In this document: in pieces, positions 34,299 through 46,769 of the stretch
Layout: every line of letters starts with the position of its first letter
Position numbering within the stretch: position 1 is the stretch's first letter
NCBI GenBank assembly: GCA_958295665.1
Contig: OY282560.1
Coordinates: 311,841,236 to 311,905,235, forward strand
DNA length: 64,000 nt
DNA from: Tipula vernalis
Lineage: Eukaryota > Arthropoda > Insecta > Diptera > Tipulidae
Reading direction: 5' to 3'
Translations under genes and position numbers: made by a program
Notes under the pieces: model-generated
Seen by the model: only the letters and a program-made list of their open reading frames with translations
Database searches by the model: none
What the model was told of the DNA's origin: nothing

Positions 34299-35430
34299 CT
34301 TCCTATGATAAGAAATTTTGCTTCCTAAACCGAGAGCTTGTTTTTAATTTCTTGCTTAGTTTCAAGAAAGTTTGAACGTTTATGGCGAAACATAAAAGTA
34401 GTTTAATTTAAAGGAATTAGTCGAAAAGCTCAAAATAATCAAACTTCAGTTTTAGAGATGATAGAAAGACAATTAGTCTTTGAAATTTATGAATGACATT
34501 TTTTTTTAAACAACAAGCTCATTTTAGAGCTGGATAATCCTTTTGGTAGGAACTTAATACGCGATTGAACTTTTTAAAAACTCATATATAGATCAAAATC
34601 ACATTGAAAGTGGTTGAGTTTTTATAAAATTGATCTTTAACAATTTATTGTATTAATGGAACGAAAGTTGTTATCGTAATAATTAAAACTTCAATCGAGC
34701 TTTTTGTTAAAAGCTTGCTTGATACATTTTTTCCAAAACCTTCTTTATAAAGCATTTTGAGCAAACATAAAATAGGTTTTTTTTAATTATGGTGTTTTCA
34801 GTTTATTAAGGACAGTTTCAAAAGCATGCAAAAGCACTTAGGGCATAATGGTTGAATGTTTTGATAAATAGAATGTAGATCAATGAATACAAGATTTTCC
34901 TACCATGACGCCGTTCCCTGTCCGATCATCATCGCTAACCAAAAAATTAATTTTAACATGCTTCGACAGACTGTAAAATCGTTCGTTAGGCTGGCCGCCT
35001 GCAATGGTAACCAATACGTTAAAAGTACAGATCGAGGTATCTCACTGAGACATTTCCAGGGTCATTTCGGACTGTAAATCCTTTTCAAGTCTTGATGTCG
35101 AATCCAAATCAAAATATTGGTGAAAAACTATAGAAGGATCCTATAGAATGAATCTTAGCTGACGAAAGCTTCAGGTTGTAAAATTAAGCCGAGAATTTTC
35201 TTGTTTTTATCGGATGTTTGATTTTTATTTTGTGTTCAATTTCCAGACCTACCGAAATGCATATGCCAAATATAATTTATGGAATTGGGCGAAAAACTCA
35301 GTTTAGTTAATTAGTTAAAATTAGTTAAAATTAATTTAGAACAGTACGTATACTTTACAATGCTTTTGAAAGAAGCCTAAGGAGCATTTCAAGTTTTATT
35401 AACAGCTTTAAAACTGTTTATATTTCTTAA
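34299..35430. repeat. Duplicated block, copy I (left part)
   Basis: Aligns by eye to 41,960-43,010: 'TTTCCTAAACCGmGAGCTTG', 'GGAATTAGTCGAAAA', 'CTTAATACGCGATTG', the Tc1-like N-terminal text, then 'AAATTAAGCCGAGAATTTTC' and 'TTTCCAGACCTACCGAAAT'. A shorter third copy starts near 47,005. The same order in both places shows a segmental duplication, later altered by separate insertions. Confidence 0.75.
34950..35077 (+). pseudogene. Tc1-like transposase N-terminal fragment, copy I
   Basis: The text 'CAGACTGTAAAATCGTTCGT' and following bases match the copy at 42,508-42,625, which translates to a Tc1-type DNA-binding segment ('KIVR', then a stop, ... 'RDLARIISACK'). This copy has extra frame breaks. 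A 64-codon frame across it (34,883-35,077) is in a different phase. Confidence 0.4.
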
Positions 35431-35605
35431 CGCTTTTTATCAAAACAAAACCAAATAGTAATTGCAACCATATTTGAATATTTCAACACACAGTTAAAAC
35501 ATTTATATGACAAACGAGTAGTAACGACAAAATGTTGATGTCCAGATAATTATAAGATAATTAGACATAAATTAGAAACAATTAATAAAAAATAAAAATA
35601 AAGTC
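35430..35605. repeat. ~170-bp repeat also at 39.7 and 48.1 kb
   Basis: 'ATCAAAACAAAACCAAATAG', 'GACAAAATGTTGATG' (35,526) and 'AATTAGAAACAATTAATAAA' recur in the same order at about 39,708-39,870 and 48,085-48,240. It marks the right-hand end of each duplicated block. Confidence 0.85.
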
Positions 35606-35712
35606 ATAAGTACATGTCATAAATATAAACATATATACATAAGTACATATATGTCATTTGTATAATTCCAATAAATGTTGGGTATGTCACTTGAATTCGA
35701 AAATACAATTAT

Positions 35713-35885
35713 ACATATATGAACATCGGTTTAAAAAATCGTTTTCATTCTCTTGTAATAATTGGTTTATTTAAACCAAAATTTATAAACTTTTCACAAC
35801 GAAAGCATTTCTGGTCAAATTGAAATATAAACTTACTACAAACTGTGTGTTCATAAGTCAATAAGCATTAAACAGATGGTAGCAC
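35713..35885 (+). repeat. Diverged third copy of part of the palindrome arm
   Basis: 'AAAATCGTTTTCATTCTCTT', 'TTTATTTAAACCAAAAT', 'CATTTCTGGTCAAAT' and 'AAGTCAATAAGCATTAAACA' follow the same order as left-arm positions ~29,107-29,285. Clear divergence makes this an older, single-orientation copy of the sequence that was later made palindromic. Confidence 0.8.
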
Positions 35886-36339
35886 AAATTTGGCATAATC
35901 ATTATTATGTAATATCTATTTTTAATTCACATGGATTTTGCTTCAATATTGCCTGTAAAAGGTCGTCGTCAAAGCCAGAAGGACGTCCGCGTGAAAAATT
36001 AAAATCGCTAAAATTATTATTGGAGGAGGAAATTCTAAATCCCGTATTGCAGACTCATAAGCCACATAAACTAGCGGCTAAACCCAGATCGTGAATTACG
36101 AAGGTGCTAAGTTAAGCTGAGTAATTTAGTTCTGTGGTTTGTTAAATTAAAGGACAAACATATTAAAGAAATTGACTTCACGACTAATCGATTTCAAATT
36201 TTACATCTGATTGCCTCAATCTGCCGAAGGTTGTCTAATACCACAAGGAGATATAAATCAGGATGTTTAAATTTGCTTCATAGGGCTAACATTTTAATGA
36301 CTAATGTCAGCAAGGTTGTCATAGACGCTGTGTGATTGA

Positions 36340-38860
36340 ACGAATCTATTAATAATTTTGAGGTAAATATGCCAATTGATTCCAAAGAAATGTCTTCTTC
36401 TGCGGATGAAGCATCAGACAAAAATTGAACGTTTCCTGTTCAAAGTAGAACATCTGGCCCGAACATAGCAGCTAAATGAAAATAATTTACGGAATGAATT
36501 TAGCGTTTTACTAAAAGGTATAACGTCTAATTGGTATTGATGTTTCTTAGAGAGGAATCCATTATGTTAGTGGATTCAACTTTAATATGCGTTAATCGAA
36601 AGGTTTCAAGACCGCCTTAGACGATTAATCGATTCTAGGAAACAAAACCCAAACGAATCATTTGTGGAATTCTGTAATGGAATTTTGGTACTGACTTTGC
36701 AATTTCGCTCTCCAATAGCAGACACAGAAATTCTACGCATCTTAAGATATAATATCCGGGCAGATCTGCAAAACCATTTTGTGGATCAAAACTCAGTTTT
36801 TCAACTAAATATCAATACTTTACAAAATCCTCAAAATTCGCATTACCAATGAGCATTGTTTGGATATAGGCCATAAATTTGATCGGTGCAACAAACCGCT
36901 CCGTATGTTCTGTTATGGGTGTGGTAAGGAGGGCGTGGCAAACCAAATTGTTCCAAATATGTAACGGGAAACGGTCAGCTAGGAAACCAACACACTCCTA
37001 TAAGAATTCATCGGAACCAGGCGCAGCAATCAAATTCATCAATTAATATAAACAAAAAGATGATGAATTACAAAGACCAGAATCAAAATCACAACAATCA
37101 AATTTAAACAAAACACACGACAAAATTTACGTTACCGAATATTCAAATTTGCCAAATGCTGTTTTATCTGTTTCATCACGAAAGATGAGAAATAAATCTT
37201 CACGTGCTGGTTCCCGCACTAAAAAGTATTTGGAGAAACGGAAGTAGTTAAAGGAGGATATTTCAGAATCGTTTCTCTGTGATGCAATAGATGAAAGACA
37301 CTAGAAGTTGGATATACCGGACTAATGGATAGTGGAGCATCTATAACCGCCCTAGGGCAAGTGTGCGAAACTTTTCTCAAAAATACTGATGTCCAGGTAT
37401 TTAATAGCGCATCTCATATCACGACAGCGAGTAGCAATTCGGAGCGAATATTTGGTTATATATGGGCCAGGATCTCATTCAATGAAGTCGAAAACTATGT
37501 GAATCTATTTAATTCCGGGATTGAAACAATCACTATACTTAGATATAGATATTTGGAAATTGTTCGGAATAATGCTTATGTATGATCATGTGAACAACAA
37601 ACTCGACTTAATTCCATTATTGGAGCATTGCCTTTGTTTAATAAACAAGGGTTAGGTAAAACAGCTGTATTATCACATCATATTCATTCCCGTCAAACAA
37701 AGGCATTATCCAATATCTCCAATTAAACAGACTACTATGGATGAGGAACTGGAACGAATGTTGTTATTGGGAGTGATTGAAGAATCAAATAGTGGATGGA
37801 GTTCACCTGTGATATTAGTTCTGAAGCAAAACGGCAAATCCCGGCTCTCAACGGCGTTTAGTGTCTCTGGACGTCCATTGTGCCAGTTAATAGACCAGGT
37901 GATACCCCATGCACTTCACGATCGCATCTTTGTTTATCTTGATGATCTTTTAATTGGCTCCAAAACATTTGATGAGCTTCTAGAATTATTGTGAATGGTA
38001 GGTATGAATTTGACTGAGGCCGGTTTGACGGTCATTGTCGAAAACAGTCATTTTTTGTTCAAACAAGCTAACCGTCGCACAGCGAAACTATACAATCACA
38101 GAATTAGAATGCTTCGCTGACTAAACCAGTTAACTAGAACTATATAACTAGAAAGGGAAAGGGTGAACAGTGGTTATAGTTATTAGGCCTAGGCAACGGA
38201 TATTTATTGACTTTGTTGGGCCCTACCCAAGATCCAAAAAGGGAAATTCGTATTTATTTATCGTTTTGGATCAGTATTCAAAATTTATTTTAGGTAGTTA
38301 CATTTTTGGAGAATAAAATATTCTTATCCCACTCGGTACCCGAATATGTGGTGTCTAACAAGGGGACCCAATTCACGTCGAAAGTGTTCCAAACTCTATT
38401 GACGAAATACAACGTAAAACAGTCATTGGTACCACGGTATTTTCCTCAGGCTAATGCGTCTAAACGTCTCAACCGTTCAATTCTTTCGAGCTTGAGAGCA
38501 TATATAGTGGATTCATAGCCGAATTGGGATCAATATATACCTGAGGTAACCTCAGCGTTAAGGAATGTTGTGTACAGTCCTACCAAATATTCTCCCCATT
38601 TTCTAATGTTTGGGCAGCATCTAATCGCCAACGGTTGTAGAGGTTGTTAAATTTGGAGGGGGAAGGTAATATGTCGGCCGAAGTCAAAAATAATAACTTT
38701 AGCATTTGTCAGCATTTGTTGTTGTTAACGAAGCACATGAACAGGGTGCTCGTAACTATAACCTCAGAAGCAGATATCGGAATTTAACAGAGTTAGTCAA
38801 ACACTTAGGGATTTACCATATCTAGGATGTTCGGACGTGAGAATATAGATAGTACCTATT
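36340..38860 (+). pseudogene. Ty3/gypsy remnant (gag, protease, RT, integrase pieces)
   Basis: Pieces in correct order. Gag: 'RKQNPNESFVEFCNG' and 'ILRILRYNIRADLQNHF' (~36,640-36,790). Zinc knuckle: 'CYGCGKEG' (~36,905-36,930), degenerate after it. Protease: 'LMDSGASITALG' (37,322-37,357). RT start: 'LLGVIEESNSGWSSPVILV' (~37,760-37,815), then a deletion bringing 'HDRIFVYLDDLLIGSKTFDE' (YLDD box, ~37,920-37,975) close by. Integrase: 'IDFVGPYPRSKKGNSY' (~38,200) and 'SHSVPEYVVSNKGTQFTSKV' (~38,325-38,385), where the expected aspartate reads asparagine. C-terminal: 'NYNLRSRYR' (~38,755). Many stops, frameshifts and deletions: long dead. It sits inside duplicated block I and is absent from block II, so it arrived after the duplication or was lost from the other copy. 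Confidence 0.85.
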
Positions 38861-39042
38861 TGCATTATCTTAAACTTTATTATTAGGAGTTAAGAGCCGG
38901 CTTAAATGAGACCTCAGGGTGTGCGGTACGTCCCAACGACTGTTGCAAATGAATCTTGCACAGGAGTTTTTGTATAACGGTATTTATGGATTATTTTAGG
39001 CTTGAAGTAGAAAATTAAAATAAAATTAAGTTATTTAAATAG

Positions 39043-39249
39043 GATAAAGCGACCATCCATAACGTCCATGTAATAAAAGCTTGGATTGCGAGTGAAAACA
39101 TAGAAATGTTAACATGGCCACCATATTTGAACATCATTGGAAACTTTTGGGGCTGGCTTACTCGGATAATTTATGACGGGGGCAGGCAATATGAAAACAA
39201 CGAAGAACTGATTGCAGGATTAGTTTATCAATATCTCTTTAAAAACTAA
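39043..39249 (+). pseudogene. Tc1-like transposase C-terminal fragment, copy I
   Basis: An open 68-codon stretch matching the DDE domain end of Tc1/mariner transposases: 'DKATIHNVHVIKAW' (second catalytic aspartate region, D-N-A-P-x-H family pattern), 'NIEMLTWPPYLN', 'FWGWLTRIIYDGGRQY', ending 'YQYLFKN' and TAA. Three residues expected between PPY and LN are missing, and the third catalytic position (glutamate in the IEN motif) is glycine, so it is inactive. Tc1 transposases cut and paste the element at TA sites. The upstream part of this gene is not adjacent: it is replaced by the gypsy remnant. Confidence 0.85.
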
Positions 39250-39282
39250 GTTTTGAAGAAAGTTTATGTTCCAAAAATATAA

Positions 39283-39960
39283 GCTCTAATCGAGCTTTTA
39301 TGGCAAAAATTAACTGTTATATTGTTTCACAAAACAATCTTTAAAATGTTATTTTAACAGAAATAAAATATCTCATTTTGAATTATGAGCTTCGGATTTA
39401 AAAGCTCAACATTTGTAATTAAAAGTAATCAGAAAGATGTGATTATTTTTTTTAAAAGTTTGTCTTTGGCATTCCACATGATAGGCTCCTTACCACATTG
39501 ATACTTTTGATGTTCCTCCACACATATTTTTGTCCTACTACCAAAAGTTAGTAAAGTTATGCTGCGGCATAAAAAGTTACAAAAGTAGTTGTTAGATCGG
39601 TTGTTAATTTTAATCTCTTGAAATTTGATGCGGGTGCCTGTATTCAAACCTTTTAAGTCGATATTTTACTTAATTCCCACATCATAAAATGAACACGAAA
39701 AATAGTTGTTAACGCTTTTAATCAAAACAAAACCTAATGGTAATTGCTATCACATTTGAACACGCAGTTAAATCATTTATATGCGACAAACGACAAAATG
39801 TTGATGTGCAGATAAAATAAGATAATTAGAAATAAATTAGAAACAATTAATAAAAAAAACAAGAAACAAAGTCCTTAGTACATGTAATAAATATAAACAT
39901 TTTCATTGTATTTGTACTACATTGTAAATACATACATACTATGTAATTTGTATATATAGT
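39283..39960. repeat. Duplicated block, copy I (right part)
   Basis: From 'CTCTAATCGAGCTTTTATGG' through 'AATATCTCATTTTGAATTAT', 'GGCTCCTTACCACATTG' and 'CATCATAAAATGAACACGAA' to 'GACAAAATGTTGATG' the text parallels 47,698-48,310 closely and 43,070-43,450 partly. Probably the 3' flank of the same Tc1-containing unit. Confidence 0.8.
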
Positions 39961-41739
39961 ATATGTAATTTCCATAATTCCAATAAATGCTGGGTTCGAA
40001 AAAGCTCATTCAACTTTGAAATTTGACAGTGTCCCAGTTTCGAAAAAGTTTTCATTGAAGAAAGCTTTCAATTTGTTAATTTAAGCCGAGATGTTTCGGA
40101 TTTTCATCGAAAGCTTTTTTTTTTATTTTGGGTTTGATTTTGAAACAATCCAAACTGCACTGACAAGGTCAAATGTAAAAAAAGTTTAATTTTTGGATTT
40201 GAACGAAAGCTCAATATTTCTAAGTTTCAGTATATTAGAGGTGACAGAAACGAATTTAGTTTAGGAACTTTATGAATAACTGTTAAACATATTGGACGAT
40301 GGTCTTTCAATTGAACGTGCATTTAAACTTCTATTAAAGGTCTTAATTAGTAGATATGCTAAAATTCGATATAAAAATTGAAGGCTGTTTATTTCCAGAA
40401 AATTAAACTTTAACAAAGTTGATTGATTATTGAAACGAAACTTAATATGCTACTTTGAAAAGCTCTAAATCAATCAGCCGGCACAAACCGTTGTGTCATT
40501 GGAACGGGTCACAAAATTATGTTTGAGTAACTGTTATTATGGTTTATTAAGATAGTAAAGGAATTCAAAGCTTTCTTTATCTTATTTTATTTCATTTGTG
40601 TTTTGTTTCAAGCTATTGAAGTAAAGCTTAAATGTAAATCTGTTTTTGCCTTTTTTCAGTTTAAGCTTTATCTTGTACCTACTGTAATAATGAAAAATTC
40701 AAAACTTGAGTAAACATTTAAACAAAGCTTCTGAACTTAGTCGAGCTTTTCATAATTATAATTATGACACGCTGAAAACCTCCATGAGCAGTTTTTTGAA
40801 GAGTTCAATCGGTTGGAACTCTTTTTACCAACATATTGGAAAAGCTCAACGATCACAATGCTAAAGAGTAATTATAGTTAAGAGAAACTTTCTTAGTAGT
40901 TGTGGATCCAAAAACGATTTTAAATGGCGATATTAAAAGCTCATGGAACTTTAAAGCTTTACAAATTCTTAAAGCTCACTAACACTTTATCGTCAATAAG
41001 TACAACCTAATTCAAATAATTTAATTTAAATACAACTTGATTTTTCTAAAGTATTTTGAAATTAAGCTTATTGTCAAGCTTACTACTGAAAGCTTTCTAA
41101 TTGCACCCTATTTTTATGCTATTGCACTTGAGTATAATATTCTTTTTTGTTTAAAAACATGTTTTATTTTGAAATTTAAAACATTCAAGCACGCTTACTG
41201 ACGCAATGCTTACTGAATTATTTGAAAAGCTCAAGAAGGCTGATTGAGACATTTTAGGGAGATATCTTTTTGATGAAAAAAGATTAAAAAAGTAAGCTTA
41301 GGTTTTTTCTTTTGAAATAAGCTAACCTGCTACTCTATAATAGTTAAAAGGTTTCGTGAAGCTTCCAAGCTTTTAAATTTTAAACGCTTTTTATTAGGAC
41401 AACATATTTAGAGAGGAAGATGACATTTCACCAACCCTAAGCTGATTAAATATCTAATTAAATTCCTAATTGAAAGGAACTTTGAACTTTCTGTGAGAAA
41501 GCTTTCATTGACGGCATTTACGTTGAATTTGAATAAAGACACAAATGTTGGTGATAAAAGCTCATCGAACTCACAAAAATACTCATAATGCACGTTTAAA
41601 AATGTAATGGCTTTCCTATCCGTCTTCCAGTCTCGAATTATCAACTTTTGATATCTTCATATTTCTATTCAAGGAACAATACCAGGCTGACTTTTGGCAG
41701 CACATAAAGCAAACAGACGGGTATTTTGAAAAAAAAAAA
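39961..41739. repeat. AAAGCTT-rich landscape, third block
   Basis: Carries the same landmarks: 'GTACCTACTGTAATAATGAA' near 40,675, a shortened 'GTCAAGCTTACTACTGAAAG' at 41,073 (lacking the GATAAAGTAACC part), 'GTGAGAAAGCTTTCATTGAC' at 41,491. A 78-codon minus-strand open frame at 41,408-41,644 has no family signature. Confidence 0.7.
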
Positions 41740-43460
41740 ATTGTGGTTTCTTTTGTACTCTGCTTGATTATTTAGTGGTTATATAATATTGTGAACAACA
41801 GACAGCCGAATACAAAGTTTGTGAAAGCCTTGGTAAGCTTTACAAATTGATTGGCTTTTTTCACCGAAAGTTTCTAACTTTAATTTTCAAATTTAAATAA
41901 AATTACAAATGTGTGCGTAAACGCTTATTGAACTTTTAAGTCTCATAGATTCAATGGAAGCTTTCTATGAAAAGAAATTTTGTTTCCTAAACCGCGAGCT
42001 TGGTTTTAATTTTTTGTTAAATTCCAAGATAAATTGAACTATTATGGCAAAACATAATACTTTTATGTTTAATTTTAGGAATTAGTCGAAAACCTCAAAT
42101 TAGTCTTTGAAATTTATGAGTGACGCTTACACAAAGAAAACTAAACTGAATAATCTTTTTAGTAGAAACTTAATACGCGATTGTACGTTTTGAAAGCTCC
42201 TATATACATAGATCAAAATCACATTGACACTTGTTTAGTTTTAAAAGAATTGATCTTTAACAATTTTATTGTATTATTATTGGAACAAAAGTTGTTATCG
42301 TAATAATGAAATACTCCAATCGAGCTTTTTGTTAAAATCTTACTTGATGCACTTTTTCACAAAACCTTCTTTACAAAGCACTTTTAGCAGACATAAAATA
42401 TATTTAATTAACTATAAGCTTTTTCAGTGTATTAAGAACTGTTCCAAAAGCATGCAAAAGCATTTAGGACATAATGGTCGGATGTTTTGAAAAAATAGAA
42501 TGTAAGAAATCGACAGACTGTAAAATCGTTCGTTAGGCTGACCCTACAATGGTCACCAACTCTTTAAAATTAAAGTTCGAAAGGTCTCGCAGGGACTTGG
42601 CTAGGATCATTTCGGCCTGTAAGCCATATATATTTATTTATAATTCCTACGAGCTATCTAGATCCAATTTTTGAAAACGAACGAAAGTTGTTATCGTAAT
42701 AATGAAATCTTTAATCAAGCTTTTTGTTAAAAGCTTACTTGATGCATATTTTTACAAAACCTTCCTTACAAAGTTCCCTATCTGATCATCGCCGCTAACC
42801 AAAAATTTAATTGCAGAAGCTATTGTAAAATTAAGCCGAGAATTTTCTCGTGTTTATCGGAGGTTTGATTTTTATTTTGTATTCAATTTCCAGACCTACC
42901 GAAATACATATGCCAAATTTAATTTATAGAATTGGGCAAAAAGCTCAGTTTTACCAAGCTTAATGAACATTTTAAGTTTTATTAACAGCTCTTAGCTAGT
43001 TTATTAACATCCCTTTAAAACTGTTTGTTATTGGAACGGAAGTTGATTTCGCAATAATAAATAGATCTAATCGAGCTTTTATGTTTGAAGTTCACTGTTA
43101 TATTGTTTCTTGAAAATCTTATTTTGATAGAAATAAGATATCTTATTTTGAAATATTATGTTTGGTATTAAAAGCTCAACATTATAATGGATTATATTTT
43201 TAATTAGAGGTAATCTGAAAGTTAGTTAGTTTTCTAATAGTTTTTGGCTTTTCATGTCACATGGTAGGCTCGTTGCCTTATTGGTACCTATGATATTAAG
43301 GAATTCACAAATATTTTTGCCTACTGCCAATAGTTACTAAAGTTATGCTGGGGCATAAAAAAGTTACAACAGTAGTGCCCCTACATTAAAAGATCTGTTT
43401 AAGTTTGAACATTTTTAATCGATATTTTACTTAATTCCCACATCTTTTGGTATGTAAGTT
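41740..43460. repeat. Duplicated block, copy II
   Basis: Parallels 32,260-32,551 joined to 34,299-35,430, without the 1,747-bp insertion, so it is a near-empty-site reference for that insertion (junction near 41,957-41,975). It also holds a second short copy of its own middle, 'AAAGTTGTTATCGTAATAAT' at ~42,287 and ~42,684. Confidence 0.75.
42508..42625 (+). pseudogene. Tc1-like transposase N-terminal fragment, copy II
   Basis: In one frame: 'DCKIVR', stop, 'ADPTMVTNSLKLKF', 'RSRRDLARIISACK'. This fits the second helix-turn-helix of Tc1-family DNA-binding domains (pattern IVR.A..NP...T...L.......S..TI.R.L). Best guess only, because the fragment is short and has a stop. Confidence 0.5.
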
Positions 43461-46400
43461 GTATTGCAGCATTTTCTATAAAATCATTTACGTAATTCAA
43501 ATAAATTTTGAATTGGTCACTCAAGTTTTAAAGTACAAATTAAAAACCTCATTTAACTTTGAAATTTGGTAGTGTTCCAATGCTCTTTTCATTGAGTGTT
43601 ACAGGTTTCAAAGGAATTTTAGTTGATGAAAGCTTTCCGTTTGTAAACTTAAGTCGAGACTTTTTTCATATTTATCGAAAGCTCCTTTTTCATTTTGTTC
43701 AATATAAAAATAATATTTCAATTTTTGGAGTTGATTGGAAGCTCAATATTTCCAAGCTTTAGAGGAGTATTATATTAAAAGTAATAGAAACGAATTTAGT
43801 TTAGAAACTTTATGAACAATTTTTAAATATACTTAGCGACGTTTTTTCATAAAAACTTAACGCCCATTTAAACTATTTTTAAAGGGCTTAGTTAGTAAGT
43901 ATGATAAAATCAGATATTAAAATTGAAAGTTCTTTATTTCCAGAAAATCAAACTTTTACACAGCTGCTTAACAGAACCATCCGGAACGTTTTAATATTAT
44001 TTCATGTTAAATTTCAAGGTTAATAAAACCGGTATTTCATTAGAACGAGCCACATAATTATGATCGAGTAACGGCACGCCAGCTTTAAGCTGTGAATTTA
44101 TTTAGATCATTATGGTTTCAGTAAAGAAGAGTTAATCTTATAAGAGGGCTTCCGCTTCAAGTGCAGCTTATTTTTTATATCGCACAGGTTATTGAGAATG
44201 ATATTATATTGTTAAGAAACATATTGAATCTAAGGTATATTCTGCATTACATTTTGAAAAATAAGATTTTTCGACCGAATTCTTATTAGGTCACTAAACT
44301 AACAAAGTAAAGCTTAACAACAAATCTGTTTTTATCTTAGTTCAGCTTAAGCTTTATACCACTTGAATCTACTGTAATAATTAAAAATTAAAAATTTGAG
44401 TAAACATTTTAAAAATACCTTTGCCGAAAAGCTCTTCTTAAGAGAGGGGAGAGGAATGTTGACTTTAAAAAAGCTTTTGATAAAGGACAACTTTATTTAA
44501 ATTGTTTTCTGAAAAGATGAGGATTCATTGAAATAACTTTTCATTGGCATTATTGGAACAATTCGTTTTAAAATATAATTATTAATAAAAGCTTCCTTAT
44601 CATACCTCTATTTTTCGGGGTATCTTAATTGAATGTTGATATGATTTCATGTCTGAAACTTAGGTTATTTGATCGGAAAACTGATGAAGAAGAATCCTAA
44701 TGTAAAAAGCTTCCTAATGTAAAATATGCTTTGGTTTAAATCGGTGATAAGCATTTTTAAATTGTGTACATAATTTAAAGCCACATTGAAACCCACTAAA
44801 ATGTAATAAACATGAAAAGTAGTTATTTTAACATTGGTTTGAAAAGCTCATAAGATTGGTTTTTATAATTATTGAATTGGCTTTTCAAAAACACAAATCT
44901 TGCTGAAAAAGTTTGATGGAAGAGTTGAAATAAAAATCTTTTTAATCTTAAACTAATACCGAGATTTTTGTATTGTCTACCGAAAGTTTGTTTTATATTT
45001 TGCGATGCAAATATAAAATAATAAAATTTTTGGAATTGTTCAAAAATTTAATATTTTCATGATGTATTGCGTTAGAGATGAAAGGAACGAGTTTAGATTA
45101 GGAACTTTATGAACAAATTTTACTAGAGCCCTCTAGAACTGTAAGTATAAGTCATAATGTTTTAGCAAGCTTTTTTACTAACTACGAAAGAGCTGCTAGT
45201 TAAAGTTATTTTTCTACTAGCACTCTGACTTGTAATAATTGCCTATATTCGTTTATATTTATGACACACAACAAATTTTAGTTTAATAGAGCCTTTTAAT
45301 GATAACCAACCTAATAATTTACCTTAGAATAAGGTAACTTTCACATTCAAAGTGTACACATACTCGAGCAGCCCAATTCAAACGATTAAGTTAAAAGCTT
45401 ATTAAGCGTTTAAAAGTGGCAAGGTAAACAGAAAACAAACAGAAAATTAAAATTAAATTTTTCCGTTCTAATGGACTAATTTATAAACCAAAGCTTTCCA
45501 AAATGTTAAGCTGTATTTAAATAATTGTTTAAACAAATATTAAATATTCCATTAGAATGGTTTCTTATTCCAATATTAGTGTATAATTCTTAGAGTAAAC
45601 AACTTTTAATTTAATAATTATTTTGGAAGCTTCATTGACATAAAGTTTCATTTCTAAACTAACAAAATATATTATTTGCCTGAAAACCTCTAAGACCAGT
45701 TCTTTGAGAAAATTAAGATTCAAAACATTGATTTTAATTATGATCTTTCGATGTAAAAGCTCAATGAATTTTAGAGCTTTACGATTTCGAAAAGCTCAGT
45801 CACATTATCGTCAATATGTACATCTAATTCAAATATTTTAACTTAAATAAAATTTGATTTTTCTAAAATATTTTCAGATTTAACCCATTGTCACGGGGCT
45901 GATAAACTAACCTGAGTTACGAAAGCTTACTACTGAAACTTTCTAACACCACCTTATTTTTTATGGTGCCGCTCTTGAGTATATTATTATTATTTTTTTG
46001 TTTAAAAGCATATTTTATTTTAAAACTTAGAACATTCAAGGAAGCTTTCTAATGATCTGATAATTTTTATTACGCTCATCGAAAGCTTCCTAGTAATTTA
46101 TTTGTATTTAGTTGCAAGTGCTTCTGTTCTAGATTCCAATGTGAATTACTGTTCACAATCTCTATTATTTGAAAATTTTCGTTTCAATTTTAAAGCTTAC
46201 TGAATTATTTGAAAAGCTCAAGAAGACTGATTGAGACCTTTTAGTTAGCAATCTTCTTGATGAAAAAGATTAAAATGCAAGATTAGGTTATTTTCTGTTA
46301 GATAAGCTAAACTGCCATGCTATAATAGTTAAAAGGTTTTGTAAAGCTTTCAAGCTTTTAAAATTTAAAGGATTTAGAGAAAGATGAACTCTCACTACAC

Positions 46401-46769
46401 TTACCCACCACAGCTTTAATTAAATTATTGGTTGAAAGAAACTTTAAGCTTTTTGCGAGAAAGCTTTCACTGTCGGCATAGAATTTGATTAAAAATACAA
46501 ATATTGTTAAAACTCATTGAACTGTTGAACTTGGAATCACTTGATTTTAATATTTATTTGAAAAGCTCATTAAATTTTAAATATATGTATGTAATTGTTT
46601 TTACTTTATGAAAAATCGTTTAATAATGTTGAATAATGTTATTCCATTTTGTCGAAGTTTTGGTAGGCTTTAAAAATGCAATTGATTTGCCATCCGCCTT
46701 ACAGTCCCGATTGTCGTTCTGGTCCAGTAATTTTATGACTGATTAAAAGCGATGCAAATGTACAAAAAG
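43461..46769. repeat. AAAGCTT-rich landscape, fourth block
   Basis: Landmarks again in order: 'CACTTGAATCTACTGTAATA' near 44,356, 'GGACAACTTTATTTAAATTG' near 44,484, 'CTGATAAACTAACCTGAG' at 45,899, 'GCGAGAAAGCTTTCACTG' near 46,455. 'ACTAGAGCCCTCTAGAACTG' near 45,122 is related to the loop of the 29.8-kb palindrome. No gene. Confidence 0.7.

Noticed and set aside
41408..41644. 78-codon minus-strand frame
   Set aside because: Lies across a landmark present in four other array copies where the frame is not kept.
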